A DNA stretch of 64,000 nt from Lacticaseibacillus brantae DSM 23927 (GCF_001436115.1 NZ_AYZQ01000001.1:186001-250000), one strand, 5' to 3'; counted from the stretch's first letter, positions 7,414 to 17,293 are shown. The notes: generated by a model from the letters alone, not told the origin. Numbers and translations are program-made.

Positions 7414-8880
7414 ATGCAAGTTAAAGACGTGAAAGGTAATTCAGTCAATGTGCCAATGATGGTCATCACCTTGATTACAGGGGTTTTCATTACTGTTCTC
7501 AATCAAACCATTCTCGCGACTGCGTTCCCAACGTTAATGAAGGCCTTCGATATTTCGACTGCCACTGTTCAATGGCTGACGACCGGATTCTTGATGGTCA
7601 ATGGGATTATGATTCCCGTGTCAGCTTACCTTAGCACCAAGTTCCCAACGAAATGGTTATATATCACGGCCATGAGCACCTTCCTGTTAGGCACCGTTAT
7701 TGCCTTTGTGGCGAATAGTTTTGAAGTCTTGCTGATCGGGCGTTTGGTTCAAGCCCTCGGTGTTGGTGTTACCATGCCATTGCTGCAAAACATCATGTTG
7801 ACAATTTTCCCACCAGACCAACGCGGTCGGGCCATGGGCTTGTCTGGGATTGCCATCGGGGTAGCCCCCGCGATTGGCCCCACTTTATCCGGTTGGGTCA
7901 TTGATAACTCCGGTTGGCGGACATTATTTGGGATGATTATCCCTGTCGCTATCTTAGTGATTATCTTATCCTTCTTCTTTATGAAGAGTGTGTTACCAAA
8001 TACGAACCCTAAAATTGACGTGCTATCCTTAATTGAATCCACCCTTGGTTTTGGGGCCTTGCTTTATGGCCTGTCTGAAGTCGGAAATAAGGGTTGGGGC
8101 GATGCCCTCGTTATCAGCGCCATCTTGATTGGTTTAATTGTGATTGCACTGTTTGTTTACCGGCAATTGCACTTGGAGAAACCATTCCTGGAAGTTCGTG
8201 TCTTCAAGAACGGAACGTTCACGCTCTCGACAATCCTTGGATCAATTGCGAACATGGCTATGGTTGGGGCCGAAATGGTTATCCCAATGTACCTCCAAAT
8301 TATCCATGGTAAGTCAGCCTTTGAATCAGGCTTGACCCTCTTACCAGGGGCAGTGATGATGGCCTTGATGAGTCCGATTACCGGGACTGTCTTTGACCGC
8401 ATTGGTGCCAAACGCTTGGCTCAACTCGGCTTATTCCTCTTAGGTGTCGCAACCATTCCTTATGCCTTCGTGACGGCCTCCACGCCATCCATTTACATCA
8501 CCGTCTTGTATGCGGTCCGGATGTTTGGGGTCTCCATGGTCATGATGCCTGTGACGACCAACGGGATGAATGCCTTGAGCACTGATATGATTCGGCATGG
8601 GACGGCGGTTAACAACACGGTTCGTCAGGTTGCCACTTCGATGACCACCGCGATTCTGGTTTCTGTGTTGACCAATGTGACCAACCAAACCAAACCAGCT
8701 TCAAGCTTATTAAAGAGTGATCCATTGAGCTATAAGAATTCATTCTTTAATGCGACCTTGAACGGTTACCACGCTGCCTTCTGGTTTGCGATCGGCTTCA
8801 GTCTGCTTGGCTGGGTTCTCGCATTTTTCCTCAAGACAAAGAAAAACCAAAATAAAATTGATGTTGAAGGGGGTAAATAA
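7414..8880 (+). CDS. MFS transporter, DHA2 (EmrB/QacA-like) drug:H+ antiporter
   Basis: The 488-residue protein has about 14 hydrophobic segments, the length and count of the DHA2 family. Motif C-like GIAIGVAPAIGPTLSGW lies in the fifth segment and the motif A region GRLVQALGVG precedes it. Members export drugs, dyes or bile salts using the proton gradient. The ATG at 7414 follows AGGTG; a GTG at 7405 lies inside that ribosome binding site and is unlikely. It forms an operon with the DUF4811 gene two bases downstream and is divergent from the MerR gene. Confidence 0.92.
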   Translation: MQVKDVKGNSVNVPMMVITLITGVFITVLNQTILATAFPTLMKAFDISTATVQWLTTGFLMVNGIMIPVSAYLSTKFPTKWLYITAMSTFLLGTVIAFVANSFEVLLIGRLVQALGVGVTMPLLQNIMLTIFPPDQRGRAMGLSGIAIGVAPAIGPTLSGWVIDNSGWRTLFGMIIPVAILVIILSFFFMKSVLPNTNPKIDVLSLIESTLGFGALLYGLSEVGNKGWGDALVISAILIGLIVIALFVYRQLHLEKPFLEVRVFKNGTFTLSTILGSIANMAMVGAEMVIPMYLQIIHGKSAFESGLTLLPGAVMMALMSPITGTVFDRIGAKRLAQLGLFLLGVATIPYAFVTASTPSIYITVLYAVRMFGVSMVMMPVTTNGMNALSTDMIRHGTAVNNTVRQVATSMTTAILVSVLTNVTNQTKPASSLLKSDPLSYKNSFFNATLNGYHAAFWFAIGFSLLGWVLAFFLKTKKNQNKIDVEGGK

Positions 8881-8882
8881 GC

Positions 8883-9608
8883 ATGATCTTAGTTATTTTA
8901 GGTGTTGCGGTCATCGCTTTGTATCTCAGTTTCATTATGATGAAATCCTCCGTCGCTCGTTCCATTCTGGTTGCGATTTTTGGCGCGATTATGCTTGGTA
9001 GTCTCGTCTTGATCAGTATGAATGATACCCAACATTTCGGTATGAAAAAAGAAACGGTAGAAACAACTCAAAATATTTACACGGCCTCGCCAAACGCTCA
9101 ATTGCCGATGCTTTTGAAGCAAGATATTGGGACTAGTGGCAAACACCAAGTCTATATCTATAAACTTTCTGCCAAGGGCAAAACGCAGCATACCAAAGCC
9201 GATTATGATGTGCAGAATCAAGTCAAAACGGGCGCGAATAAAGCCACTTTGGTTGAGAAGAAGACCCGCTGGACCTATAAGAGCGACTTCTACAAGAACT
9301 TGTTCTTTAACCAAAACCAGCACGAATTAGTGAAGCAACATAACACGTTGAACGTTCCAACCAATTGGACTGTCTTGACGACTACGCAGGCGAAGGCGCT
9401 GGGCAAGAAACTCGCCAGCCTGCAAAAGCCGGATGCAGCAACAAAAGCAAAGATGGCAGCCGCCATTCAAGCTGATGTGACTGCCCAAATCAAGGCAAAT
9501 CCTGCGTTGGCTTCGCAAGCAACTGCGCTAGCTAAGGCTGCGCAAGCGAAGATGCAAGCACAAGTGATTCAAGATACGATCAAACAAGTTAAAGCTACTG
9601 TGAAGTAG
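8883..9608 (+). CDS. DUF4811-like membrane protein, partner of the DHA2 exporter
   Basis: The 241-residue protein has two hydrophobic segments at the N-terminus (about 2-18 and 24-44), followed by a basic extracellular or cytoplasmic domain rich in Lys, Ala and Gln. A C-terminal alanine-rich helix (about 165-240) could be a coiled coil. In lactobacilli, proteins of this shape are annotated DUF4811 and sit next to EmrB-type exporters; I assign it on that pattern. It starts two bases after the exporter stop, so the two are probably made together. Its function is unknown; an accessory role in export is an inference. Confidence 0.7.
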   Translation: MILVILGVAVIALYLSFIMMKSSVARSILVAIFGAIMLGSLVLISMNDTQHFGMKKETVETTQNIYTASPNAQLPMLLKQDIGTSGKHQVYIYKLSAKGKTQHTKADYDVQNQVKTGANKATLVEKKTRWTYKSDFYKNLFFNQNQHELVKQHNTLNVPTNWTVLTTTQAKALGKKLASLQKPDAATKAKMAAAIQADVTAQIKANPALASQATALAKAAQAKMQAQVIQDTIKQVKATVK

Positions 9609-9612
9609 TTCA

Positions 9613-9655
9613 TGAAAGACCATTTGGCGCTTTGGACGCTAGATGGTCTTTTTTT
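9613..9655 (+). terminator. Rho-independent terminator after the exporter operon
   Basis: GAAAGACCAT pairs with ATGGTCTTTT, with an inner GCGC/GACGC stem, followed by a T run. Confidence 0.88.
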
Positions 9656-9666
9656 GCGAGTTGGAA

Positions 9667-9704
9667 CAGGTCATGGGGTGTTTCGAAACCTAAATCATGA
9701 CCTG
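9667..9704. repeat. 38-bp imperfect palindrome upstream of rex
   Basis: CAGGTCATG (9667-9675) is matched by CATGACCTG (9696-9704). The inner part GGTGTTTCGAAACC is itself nearly palindromic. It lies after a terminator and before the rex promoter. It could be a binding site or an RNA hairpin; no T run follows. Confidence 0.6.
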
Positions 9705-9773
9705 AGCATCAACCATTGATAATCCTTATTGTTGTGTGCCGTCACCGCGACAAAAAATTTACCGTGTTAAAGA

Positions 9774-9823
9774 TGGTGACAGAACATCATGCGTGCTATA
9801 ATCTGTTGTGAAATAATAAACAA
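9774..9823 (+). promoter_or_regulatory. rex promoter with a Rex operator
   Basis: TATAAT (9797-9802) is followed at once by TTGTGAAATAATAAACAA (9806-9823). This matches the Rex consensus TTGTGAA-N4-TTCACAA at all but two defined positions. A weak -35 (TGGTGA, 9774-9779) is 17 bases upstream. A repressor bound here would cover the transcription start, consistent with NADH-dependent self-control. Confidence 0.8.
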
Positions 9824-9836
9824 GAAAGGAACGCCC

Positions 9837-10466
9837 ATGAATGATTTTCGCCAGCTTTCACCAGCAACCATGAGACGATTACCCTTGTATTATCGTGTTT
9901 TTAAGGATTTGGCGCTCAAGCAGGTCGACCGAATCAAGTCTCAGGAATTAAGTGATAAGATGCACATACCGGCGGCCACGATTCGGCATGACTTTGCTGC
10001 CTTAGGCGAACTGGGCCGGAGTGGTTATGGCTACTCAGTCTCAGCCCTCAGCGAATACTTCGGTGAATTATTGGCGACCAGTCAAGCTGAGGCGCTAATT
10101 TTGGTGGGTGCGGGTCCACTGGGGCAGGCCATGCTGGCCAATAATTTTCGACGTAATCCTGACCTCGAGATTGTGGGCGCGTACGACATTGATCCCGGCG
10201 TCATCGGCCAAACCATTCATGGGATCGTGATTGAAGATTTTGCGACAATTCAGGCAGACCCGCGGATTCGCACCGCGATTTTGACCGTGCCAAGCGATGC
10301 CCAACAAGCAGTAGTCAGTCGTTTAGAGACCATTGGTATCACCGCAATTTTGACCTTCGCGCCAAAGCCTGCCGAATGCAAGCCTGAGACGACCATTGCG
10401 TATGTCGACCTGACTCGAGAATTGCAGACGTTATTATTTGTTGAGAATCATCGTCGAGCGAATTGA
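9837..10466 (+). CDS. rex: Redox-sensing transcriptional repressor Rex
   Basis: The 209-residue Rex has an N-terminal winged helix (PATMRRLPLYYRVFKDLALK ... IPAATIRHDFAALGELGRSGYGY) and a Rossmann NAD(H)-binding domain with LVGAGPLGQAMLAN. Rex binds DNA when the NADH/NAD+ ratio is low and lets go when NADH rises, controlling fermentation genes. I chose the ATG at 9837 behind AAGAAAGGA; a longer reading would run through the operator. The gene ends at the -35 box of the valS leader promoter. Confidence 0.93.
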   Translation: MNDFRQLSPATMRRLPLYYRVFKDLALKQVDRIKSQELSDKMHIPAATIRHDFAALGELGRSGYGYSVSALSEYFGELLATSQAEALILVGAGPLGQAMLANNFRRNPDLEIVGAYDIDPGVIGQTIHGIVIEDFATIQADPRIRTAILTVPSDAQQAVVSRLETIGITAILTFAPKPAECKPETTIAYVDLTRELQTLLFVENHRRAN

Positions 10467-10491
10467 CGCTACCAAAGCAATTGGTTATACT
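10463..10491 (+). promoter_or_regulatory. promoter of the valS T-box leader
   Basis: TTGACG (10463-10468) and TATACT (10486-10491) are exactly 17 bases apart. The -35 box overlaps the rex stop codon. Confidence 0.8.
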
Positions 10492-10499
10492 ACCAATAA

Positions 10500-10714
10500 C
10501 GCGTTGAACAAGAGGGACGTAGTGGATTTTTCAGCGACAGGGCGGTTGGTGCGAGCCCTGAATGAATCTATGTCTGTAGCTTGCGAGTCCTACCTTGAAT
10601 CTAGTAGAGGTAGTCGGATAGCTTCCGTTATCGGCTATTAAAGCGGGGGAATGTCCCCAATTTAGGTGGTACCGCGAGTCAACTCGTCCTAATTTTTTAG
10701 GGCGAGTTTTTTTG
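10500..10714 (+). promoter_or_regulatory. T-box leader of valS
   Basis: A T-box riboswitch senses uncharged tRNA. It has stem I (CAAG..GGAC pairing with GTCC..CTTG at its base, a GGTTGGTGCGAGCC distal part), the conserved AGGTGGTACCGCG (10664-10676) and a terminator, ACTCGTCCT pairing with AGGGCGAGT followed by T7 (10682-10714). The downstream gene makes it a valine T-box. The specifier codon is not clear by eye: GUA or GUC between about 10570 and 10585 are candidates. Confidence 0.92.
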
Positions 10715-10745
10715 TTCACAAAAATATTCTTGATGAGGTGAAATA

Positions 10746-13379
10746 ATGGAACTTGAGCCAAAGTATAATCCGACCGAAGTTGAAGCCGGTCGGTATGAGA
10801 AGTGGTTAGCGCAAGGTGTGTTCAAACCAAATGCTAATCCTGATGCCAAACCTTATTCAATTGTCATTCCACCACCAAATGTCACTGGGAAATTGCACTT
10901 AGGCCATGCCTGGGATACAACCTTACAAGACATGTTAATTCGCCAAAAGCGGATGCAAGGTTTTGACACCTTGTATTTACCAGGGATGGACCACGCCGGG
11001 ATTGCAACCCAAGCCAAAGTGGAAGCTAAACTCCGCGAACAGGGCATTTCACGGTATGATTTGGGCCGGGAAAAGTTCGTTCAACAAGTTTGGGATTGGA
11101 AAGATGAATATGCGGCCATCATTCATGCACAGTGGGCAAAGATGGGGCTGTCATTAGATTATGACCGTGAACGCTTCACGCTGGACGAAGGGGTTAGTCA
11201 AGCCGTCCGCAAGGTCTTTGTTCAACTTTATAATGAAGGCCTGATTTATCGTGGTGAATATATCGTTAACTGGGATCCGCAAGCACGGACGGCTTTATCC
11301 GACATTGAAGTGCTCCATGAAGACGACGAAGGTGCTTTTTACCATGTGAAGTATCCATTCACAGACGGTTCCGGGTACATTGAAATTGCGACAACCCGTC
11401 CGGAAACGATGCTGGGAGATACGGCGATTGCGGTGCATCCAGATGATGATCGTTATAAAGATATGGTCGGCAAAACGGTGAAGTTACCGTTGACCGATCG
11501 TGAAATTCCAATTATTTCTGATTTCTATGTTGATCGTGAATTCGGGACGGGTGCAGTTAAAATCACCCCGGCCCATGACCCCAACGATTTTGAAGTGGGG
11601 AATCGTCACGACTTACCACGAATTAACGTGATGAACGATGACGGGACAATGAATGAATTAGCCGGTAAATACAATGGGATGGATCGCTTTGAAGCACGAA
11701 AGGCCATTGTATCAGACCTTGACGCAGCCGGTGTGCTGATTAAAGTCGAACCAATGGTCCACAGTGTGGGTCATTCAGAACGTACTGGCGTGCAAGTTGA
11801 ACCACGTCTGTCTACACAATGGTTTGTTAAGATGAAGCCCCTTGCTGAAGCTGCCATTAAGAATCAAGCGACGGATGATAAAGTGAATTTCGTCCCTGAA
11901 CGATTTGAACACACCTTCTTGCAGTGGATGGAGAATATCCACGATTGGGTAATTTCTCGGCAATTATGGTGGGGTCATCAGATTCCTGCTTGGTACAACA
12001 AACAATCAGGGGAAATCTATGTCGGTGAAGAAGCACCAGCCGACATTGAAAACTGGGAACAAGATTCTGATGTTCTTGATACCTGGTTCTCAAGCGCTTT
12101 ATGGCCATTTTCGACCATGGGTTGGCCGGATACCGATGCGCCTGATTATAAACGCTACTATCCAAATAACACCTTAGTCACAGGTTACGATATCATTCCT
12201 TTCTGGGTATCACGGATGATCTTCCAAGCGCTGAAATTCACGGGCAAGCGCCCATTCGAACACACCTTAATTCATGGCCTGATTCGGGATGAACAGGGCC
12301 GTAAGATGAGCAAGTCCTTAGGCAATGGGATTGACCCAATGGATGTGATCGATAAGTATGGGGCGGATGCACTGCGCTGGTTCCTGGCCAATGGGTCGAC
12401 TCCTGGTCAAGATACTCGCTTCAGTTACACCCAGATGGATGCCGCTTGGAATTTCATTAACAAGATTTGGAATATGAGTCGATTCGTCTTGATGAATTTA
12501 GGTGACTTACAACCAGGCTCAAAGCCCGATGTTGCCAGCTTTGACTTATCTGACCAATGGATTTTCGCCCGGATGAATACGACAGTTGCGACTGTCACTG
12601 ATTTATTTGACAAGTTTGAATTTGGTGAAGCTGGTCGGGCCCTGTATAACTTCATTTGGAATGAATTTGCCGATTGGTACATTGAAATGAGTAAGGAAGT
12701 CTTGTACGGCGACGATGAAACGGCCAAAGCGGCTAAACGGGTTAACTTGGCCTATGTCTTAGACCAAATTCTGCGCCTGTTACATCCGATTATGCCTTTT
12801 GTCACCGAGAAACTGTGGTTATCGATGCCACACATTGGCGATTCGCTAGTGACTGCTGACTATCCAGTGACGCACGCAGATTACGAAAACACCACTGCGG
12901 TTGAGCAAATGGAATCCATTATTAGCTTGATTCGCGCGGTCCGCAACATTCGCGCCGATGTCAATGCACCGCTATCCAGCCCTGTCGACATTGTCGTGAA
13001 GTTACAAGATGCGAGCTTAGAGCCAGTCTTTAAGCAAAATGCTGACTTCATCGATCGCTTTGTACATGCTAAGGAACTTGCCATCGGGACGACAGTTCAA
13101 GAACCAGAGATGGCGGCAAGTGCCGTTATTTCTGGGGCGGTGGTTTATGTGCCATTAGCTGAATTGATTGACTTGGATGCCGAAATCGAGAAATTGACCA
13201 AAGAAGAAGCAAAGCTCAATCAAGAAATTGACCGCATTGACAAGAAGTTGAATAACCAAGGCTTCGTCGCTAAAGCACCTGCTGCTGTGGTAGAAGAGCA
13301 GAAGACTAAGCGCGCTGATTACAGTGAGCAATTAGACGCTATGACGGCCCGCATTGCGCAACTTAAAGCGGCTAAGTAA
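10746..13379 (+). CDS. valS: Valyl-tRNA synthetase
   Basis: The 877-residue class I aminoacyl-tRNA synthetase charges tRNA-Val. It has the HIGH motif HLGH (in [13 protein letters not shown], about 38-50), the KMSKS loop [11 protein letters not shown] (about 520), the CP1 editing domain between them and the C-terminal coiled-coil arm (about 810-877, [19 protein letters not shown]) typical of ValRS. The ATG follows TGATGAGGTG. It is controlled by the T-box leader just upstream and ends at a terminator. Confidence 0.97.
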   Translation: MELEPKYNPTEVEAGRYEKWLAQGVFKPNANPDAKPYSIVIPPPNVTGKLHLGHAWDTTLQDMLIRQKRMQGFDTLYLPGMDHAGIATQAKVEAKLREQGISRYDLGREKFVQQVWDWKDEYAAIIHAQWAKMGLSLDYDRERFTLDEGVSQAVRKVFVQLYNEGLIYRGEYIVNWDPQARTALSDIEVLHEDDEGAFYHVKYPFTDGSGYIEIATTRPETMLGDTAIAVHPDDDRYKDMVGKTVKLPLTDREIPIISDFYVDREFGTGAVKITPAHDPNDFEVGNRHDLPRINVMNDDGTMNELAGKYNGMDRFEARKAIVSDLDAAGVLIKVEPMVHSVGHSERTGVQVEPRLSTQWFVKMKPLAEAAIKNQATDDKVNFVPERFEHTFLQWMENIHDWVISRQLWWGHQIPAWYNKQSGEIYVGEEAPADIENWEQDSDVLDTWFSSALWPFSTMGWPDTDAPDYKRYYPNNTLVTGYDIIPFWVSRMIFQALKFTGKRPFEHTLIHGLIRDEQGRKMSKSLGNGIDPMDVIDKYGADALRWFLANGSTPGQDTRFSYTQMDAAWNFINKIWNMSRFVLMNLGDLQPGSKPDVASFDLSDQWIFARMNTTVATVTDLFDKFEFGEAGRALYNFIWNEFADWYIEMSKEVLYGDDETAKAAKRVNLAYVLDQILRLLHPIMPFVTEKLWLSMPHIGDSLVTADYPVTHADYENTTAVEQMESIISLIRAVRNIRADVNAPLSSPVDIVVKLQDASLEPVFKQNADFIDRFVHAKELAIGTTVQEPEMAASAVISGAVVYVPLAELIDLDAEIEKLTKEEAKLNQEIDRIDKKLNNQGFVAKAPAAVVEEQKTKRADYSEQLDAMTARIAQLKAAK

Positions 13380-13416
13380 TCGGTAGTATCACGTCTAGAG
13401 GTTTGAATAGTTAATA

Positions 13417-13455
13417 ATCGTGCTATGACTAAATCGTCATAGCGCGATTTTTTTT
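13417..13455 (+). terminator. Rho-independent terminator after valS
   Basis: ATCGTGCTATGAC pairs with GTCATAGCGCGAT, followed by eight T. Confidence 0.92.
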
Positions 13456-13518
13456 GCGCTTGCCAGGCCGGCGTAAATCCCTTAGTCTGAGTTTAAAGAA
13501 GAAAAAGGAGGGGTCCTG

Positions 13519-14811
13519 TTGCAAACATATGATGAAACACTGGCCTATATTCATGACTTTCCCAGGCTGGCAAAAACTGGGGATTTGCATCGGATTGAAC
13601 GGCTCCTAGAGGCCTTGGACCATCCCGAAAGTCAAACTTCATTCGTGCATGTGACTGGCACGAATGGTAAGGGCTCAACCGCGAATATGATTAGTCATAT
13701 TCTTGAAGCCAGTGGTCTAACGGTCGGGCTTTTTACCTCGCCATTTATTATGTGTTTTAACGAGCGGCTAATGATTGACCATCAACCAATTAGCGATGAT
13801 GATTTGGTGAGACTTACTGACCAAGTGAAAACGGCACTAACACACATTCAGGATGCGGAACCTGATTTCATTGTGACTGAATTTGAATTTGTGACTGCGT
13901 TAGGCCTGTTGTATTTCGCCCAACAGGCTGTCGATGTGGCGGTGATTGAGGTTGGCATTGGTGGCTTGGAAGATTCCACCAACGTGATTCTGCCCAAGGT
14001 GGCTGTCATCACTGAAGTGGCGCTTGATCATCAGAACATGTTGGGAGATACGTTAAGTGAAATTGCACGGCACAAAGCCGGTATCATTAAAGCCGGCGTG
14101 CCCGTTGTGACCGGTGACTTGGTTCCAGAAGCAATGCGCGTGGTTGAACAGACGGTCAAAACTAAGCATAGTCAGTGGTTAGCCCTCAATCGGGATTTCT
14201 CAACGGAAGCTCATCGGCTGCACAGTAGTGGTCAAGAGTTCAAGCTACGAGATGCCGAGGGTACTTTGCCAGATATTGCGCTGCCATTAATTGGGCAATA
14301 TCAAATTGACAATGCTGCTATTGCCATTGAGGCTGCCAAAGTATTCGCCCAAGGCCAGCAATGGCCACTAAATGCGCGCGAAATCCGTCGAGGACTGTCA
14401 GTCAGTCAATGGCCGGGTCGCTTTGAAGTGATTAACGATGACCCGATCATCATTTTGGATGGCGCCCATAATCCGGATGGTATCGACCATTTGACCACGG
14501 CGGTCAAAACTTGGCTGCCGCAACAACCAGTCGTCGTAATCGCTGGGATGTTGGCCGACAAAGCCTTTCCAGCAATGGCCCAGCGTTTGGCGACGCTTGG
14601 CCCACTGTACTTAGTCCCTGTACCAGATAATCCAAGAGCCGCGACAGGCAGTGATTATGATAGTCTGGAAGCCGGCACGACCATGCCAAATTGGCAAAGT
14701 GCGTTGGCTGAAGCCATGACTATTCCGGATGGCGTAATTTTAGTCACAGGCTCTCTTTATTTAGTCGCGGCTGTGCGCCAAACACTTCTTGGGGAAAGCG
14801 GCGATGATTAA
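13519..14811 (+). CDS. folC: Folylpolyglutamate synthase / dihydrofolate synthase family
   Basis: The 430-residue Mur-ligase-fold enzyme adds glutamate to folates. The ATP-binding loop is HVTGTNGKGSTANMI (about 36-50), EVGIGGLEDSTNVI is the family block near 145, and LDGAHNPDG lies in the C-terminal domain. The start is a TTG at 13519 with AAGGAGGGG at a normal distance; I see no better ATG. In lactobacilli this gene often lies directly after valS, as here. Whether it also has dihydrofolate synthase activity cannot be told. The HAD gene overlaps its 3' end by eight bases. Confidence 0.94.
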   Translation: MQTYDETLAYIHDFPRLAKTGDLHRIERLLEALDHPESQTSFVHVTGTNGKGSTANMISHILEASGLTVGLFTSPFIMCFNERLMIDHQPISDDDLVRLTDQVKTALTHIQDAEPDFIVTEFEFVTALGLLYFAQQAVDVAVIEVGIGGLEDSTNVILPKVAVITEVALDHQNMLGDTLSEIARHKAGIIKAGVPVVTGDLVPEAMRVVEQTVKTKHSQWLALNRDFSTEAHRLHSSGQEFKLRDAEGTLPDIALPLIGQYQIDNAAIAIEAAKVFAQGQQWPLNAREIRRGLSVSQWPGRFEVINDDPIIILDGAHNPDGIDHLTTAVKTWLPQQPVVVIAGMLADKAFPAMAQRLATLGPLYLVPVPDNPRAATGSDYDSLEAGTTMPNWQSALAEAMTIPDGVILVTGSLYLVAAVRQTLLGESGDD

Positions 14812-15436
14812 AGCCGTTATCTACGACCTAGACGGCACGCTAGTGGATTCCGAACGCGTCTATCTCAAGGCGAATGCGCAAGCTGCTCAGCAACTGGGTT
14901 ACGCGTATCAGCCAAATGATTTTTTGCCGCTGGTCGGCGTGGATGAACGCGCCTATCACGCGGCTTTGAGTCACCTGATGGCCGAAGCCGTGATTCCAGA
15001 ATTCACTCGAGTTTCACAAGCCATTGTCGAAACCATAATGCATAAACCACCGCTCATGCCGGACACGCGGATGACTTTACGGGTTTTGGCTCAGCGCAAA
15101 TTATCGCAAGCCATTGTCTCCAGTAACCATCGCCACTATGTTCACCAGGTGCTGGCAGCGGCTAATATCAGTCACTTTTTTACGCACATTATCGCCTTTG
15201 AAGATGTGCCCCTCGCCAAACCAGACCCGGCGGGTTATCTGAAGATGCAACAAATTCTCGCATTGCGCCAGGATGAAATTATGGTGGTTGAAGATAGTCG
15301 AGTCGGGGTCATGGCCGCCCAGAATGCCCATATCCCTGTCGTGCAAATACCAGATCTCGATGCGCCTAACACGACGGGCGCCCCGATTTTGCGCCGCTTA
15401 GCAGACTTGCCGACATTCCTGAATCGGTTTCAATGA
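14804..15436 (+). CDS. HAD superfamily hydrolase (subfamily IA, phosphoglycolate phosphatase-like)
   Basis: The 210-residue haloacid dehalogenase-type phosphatase has motif I YDLDGTLVDS at the N-terminus (nucleophile and acid Asp), motif II VSSNH, and motif III/IV K-PDPAGYL ... VVEDSRVGV. A helical cap lies between residues 15 and 80. The ATG at 14804 lies within the folC stop region, so translation is coupled. A phosphatase for a small sugar phosphate or pyrophosphate is likely; the substrate cannot be assigned. Residues from about 85 to 200 form the core. Confidence 0.88.
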   Translation: MIKAVIYDLDGTLVDSERVYLKANAQAAQQLGYAYQPNDFLPLVGVDERAYHAALSHLMAEAVIPEFTRVSQAIVETIMHKPPLMPDTRMTLRVLAQRKLSQAIVSSNHRHYVHQVLAAANISHFFTHIIAFEDVPLAKPDPAGYLKMQQILALRQDEIMVVEDSRVGVMAAQNAHIPVVQIPDLDAPNTTGAPILRRLADLPTFLNRFQ

Positions 15437-15486
15437 GTAAACATTTTGCGTAATTTTTTGTGAAAACAAAAAATGGGGGCGGAGAA

Positions 15487-16140
15487 ATGTTACCTCGTGA
15501 ACGCATTGTAACCTTTGGTGTCCACGCCTTATCGGATGAAGAGTTATTAGCCACAATTATGGGGACAGGGACCAAGACTATTCCAAAAAGTGTCACTATT
15601 AAGGCGTTGCTCCTGCAATATCCGCAACTGGCGGGATTGGATCGCGCCACAACGGCTCATTTAATGACAATACCAGGGATTGGTTTGAGCAAGGCGACCT
15701 TATTTGAAGCGGCCATTGAGTTAGGCAAACGGGTGGTCCGCCAGCGGGCTTTACGGCAAGGCACTATTGTTAGCAGTCAAAGTATCGGTGAGTTAATGCA
15801 AGAGCGGTTGGCCGGACTCAATCAGGAACGGTTACTGGTTTTATTTCTAGATATCAAAAATGCCATTATTAAAGAAGAAATGGTGTCGCTTGGGACCATG
15901 ACTGCTTCGTTGGTTGACCCCAAAGTCATTTTTCATCATGCACTGCTGCTGAACGCTGGGAAATTCTTGATTGTGCATAATCATCCAAGTGGGAACGAAC
16001 AACCTAGTGCGGCTGATTACGAAGTGACTAAGCGCCTGCATCATGCCGGTGAATTGATGGGCATCGAGCTCATTGATCATCTGATTGTCGGGGCGAACAA
16101 CTACTTCTCTTTTCATGAAGAAACAGACCTATTAGGCTGA
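15487..16140 (+). CDS. radC: RadC family protein (JAB/MPN domain)
   Basis: The 217-residue RadC-family protein has an N-terminal helix-hairpin-helix segment (MTIPGIGLSKATLFEAAIELGKR) and the C-terminal MPN/JAMM metallo-domain with HNHPSGNEQPSAADYEVT, where the His, His and Asp ligate zinc. The family was once tied to DNA repair, but its function is unsettled. I use the ATG at 15487 after GGGGGCGGAG; a GTG at 15460 in the same frame lacks a ribosome binding site. RadC next to mreBCD is a common order in Firmicutes. Confidence 0.9.
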   Translation: MLPRERIVTFGVHALSDEELLATIMGTGTKTIPKSVTIKALLLQYPQLAGLDRATTAHLMTIPGIGLSKATLFEAAIELGKRVVRQRALRQGTIVSSQSIGELMQERLAGLNQERLLVLFLDIKNAIIKEEMVSLGTMTASLVDPKVIFHHALLLNAGKFLIVHNHPSGNEQPSAADYEVTKRLHHAGELMGIELIDHLIVGANNYFSFHEETDLLG

Positions 16141-16195
16141 GGATTTTAAATTTCTTTGAAGATGCCCAATTCTCGCCGACAATTTGGGGAAGACG

Positions 16196-16224
16196 TTTGG
16201 TCTGAAAGCTAAGTATGCTATAAT
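16196..16224 (+). promoter_or_regulatory. mreB promoter
   Basis: An extended -10 (TGCTATAAT, 16216-16224) has a TTTGGT/TTGGTC -35-like box 16-17 bases upstream. The 46-base leader carries a small CCGTaagtACGG hairpin. Confidence 0.7.
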
Positions 16225-16269
16225 GCTAGAGACCGTAAGTACGGATACGCAGATGAAGGAGAGAACATC

Positions 16270-17271
16270 TTGTTTGGATTAGGATCAAAAAATATCGGCA
16301 TCGACTTAGGAACCGCCAATACACTTGTTTACGTTGACGGCAAGGGGATTGTCTTACATGAACCCTCTGTTGTTGCTAAAAACCGTCAAACCGGCGAAGT
16401 TATCGCCGTCGGAGAAGAAGCCCGCGATATGATTGGTCGGACACCGGCCAACATTGTTGCGATTCGTCCAATGAAAGATGGCGTCATTGCGGATTACGAC
16501 ACCACAGCCGCAATGCTCAAATATTTCATGGAAAAAGCTTTAGGGACAGGCAATCGTCCACAAGTGATGATTTGCGTGCCTAGCGGCGTTACTGAAGTAG
16601 AGAAGCGGGCTGTCATCGATGCTGCTCGAGTAGCCGGCGCACGGGATGCTTTCGTCATCGAAGAACCTTACGCGGCTGCCATTGGGGCAGGCTTGCCTGT
16701 CATGGATCCTACTGGGTCAATGGTGGTTGATATCGGTGGTGGGACGACAGACGTTGCAACCATCTCATTGGGCGGGATTGTTTCAAGTCGCTCAATTCGG
16801 ATGGCTGGTGACAAGATTGATGAAGCTATCATCAGCTATGTCCGCCAGAACTATAACCTATTAATTGGTGAACGGACCGCAGAAGATATCAAGATTGAAA
16901 TTGGCTCTGCTTCAACAACATTGGCTAAAGACATCGACAGTATGACTATTCGCGGTCGGGATTTGTTAACCGGCTTACCTCACACGATCGATATCTCTGC
17001 TGCTGATGTGGCCGTGGCAATCAATGAAGTTGTCGTTGCGATTATTGAAGCAGTCAAGGAAACCTTGGAAGAAACATCTCCTGAAATCGCCGCTGATGTG
17101 ATTGATCATGGGATTGTCTTGACTGGCGGTGGCGCTTTGTTAAAGCACTTGTCAGAAGTGATTTCTGATGAAACCAGAGTGCCCGTCTTTATCGCCCAGG
17201 ATCCATTGGATTGTGTTGCCATCGGTACAGGGGAATCCTTAAAGAATATTGAGGTTCTCAAGCGGCGTTAA
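16270..17271 (+). CDS. mreB: Rod-shape-determining protein MreB
   Basis: The 333-residue bacterial actin guides lateral cell-wall synthesis under the membrane. Actin-fold phosphate loops are visible: [15 protein letters not shown] at the N-terminus, [18 protein letters not shown] near 160 and [12 protein letters not shown] near 285. The start is a TTG at 16270 behind GAAGGAG. Its presence suggests a rod-shaped cell. It leads the mreB-mreC-mreD-minC-minD group; a hairpin lies between mreB and mreC. Confidence 0.97.
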   Translation: MFGLGSKNIGIDLGTANTLVYVDGKGIVLHEPSVVAKNRQTGEVIAVGEEARDMIGRTPANIVAIRPMKDGVIADYDTTAAMLKYFMEKALGTGNRPQVMICVPSGVTEVEKRAVIDAARVAGARDAFVIEEPYAAAIGAGLPVMDPTGSMVVDIGGGTTDVATISLGGIVSSRSIRMAGDKIDEAIISYVRQNYNLLIGERTAEDIKIEIGSASTTLAKDIDSMTIRGRDLLTGLPHTIDISAADVAVAINEVVVAIIEAVKETLEETSPEIAADVIDHGIVLTGGGALLKHLSEVISDETRVPVFIAQDPLDCVAIGTGESLKNIEVLKRR

Positions 17272-17293
17272 TTTTTGACAACCATGGTTTAAC

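Noticed and set aside
9789-9836. Longer N-terminus for Rex
   Set aside because: It would translate the -10 box and the Rex operator.
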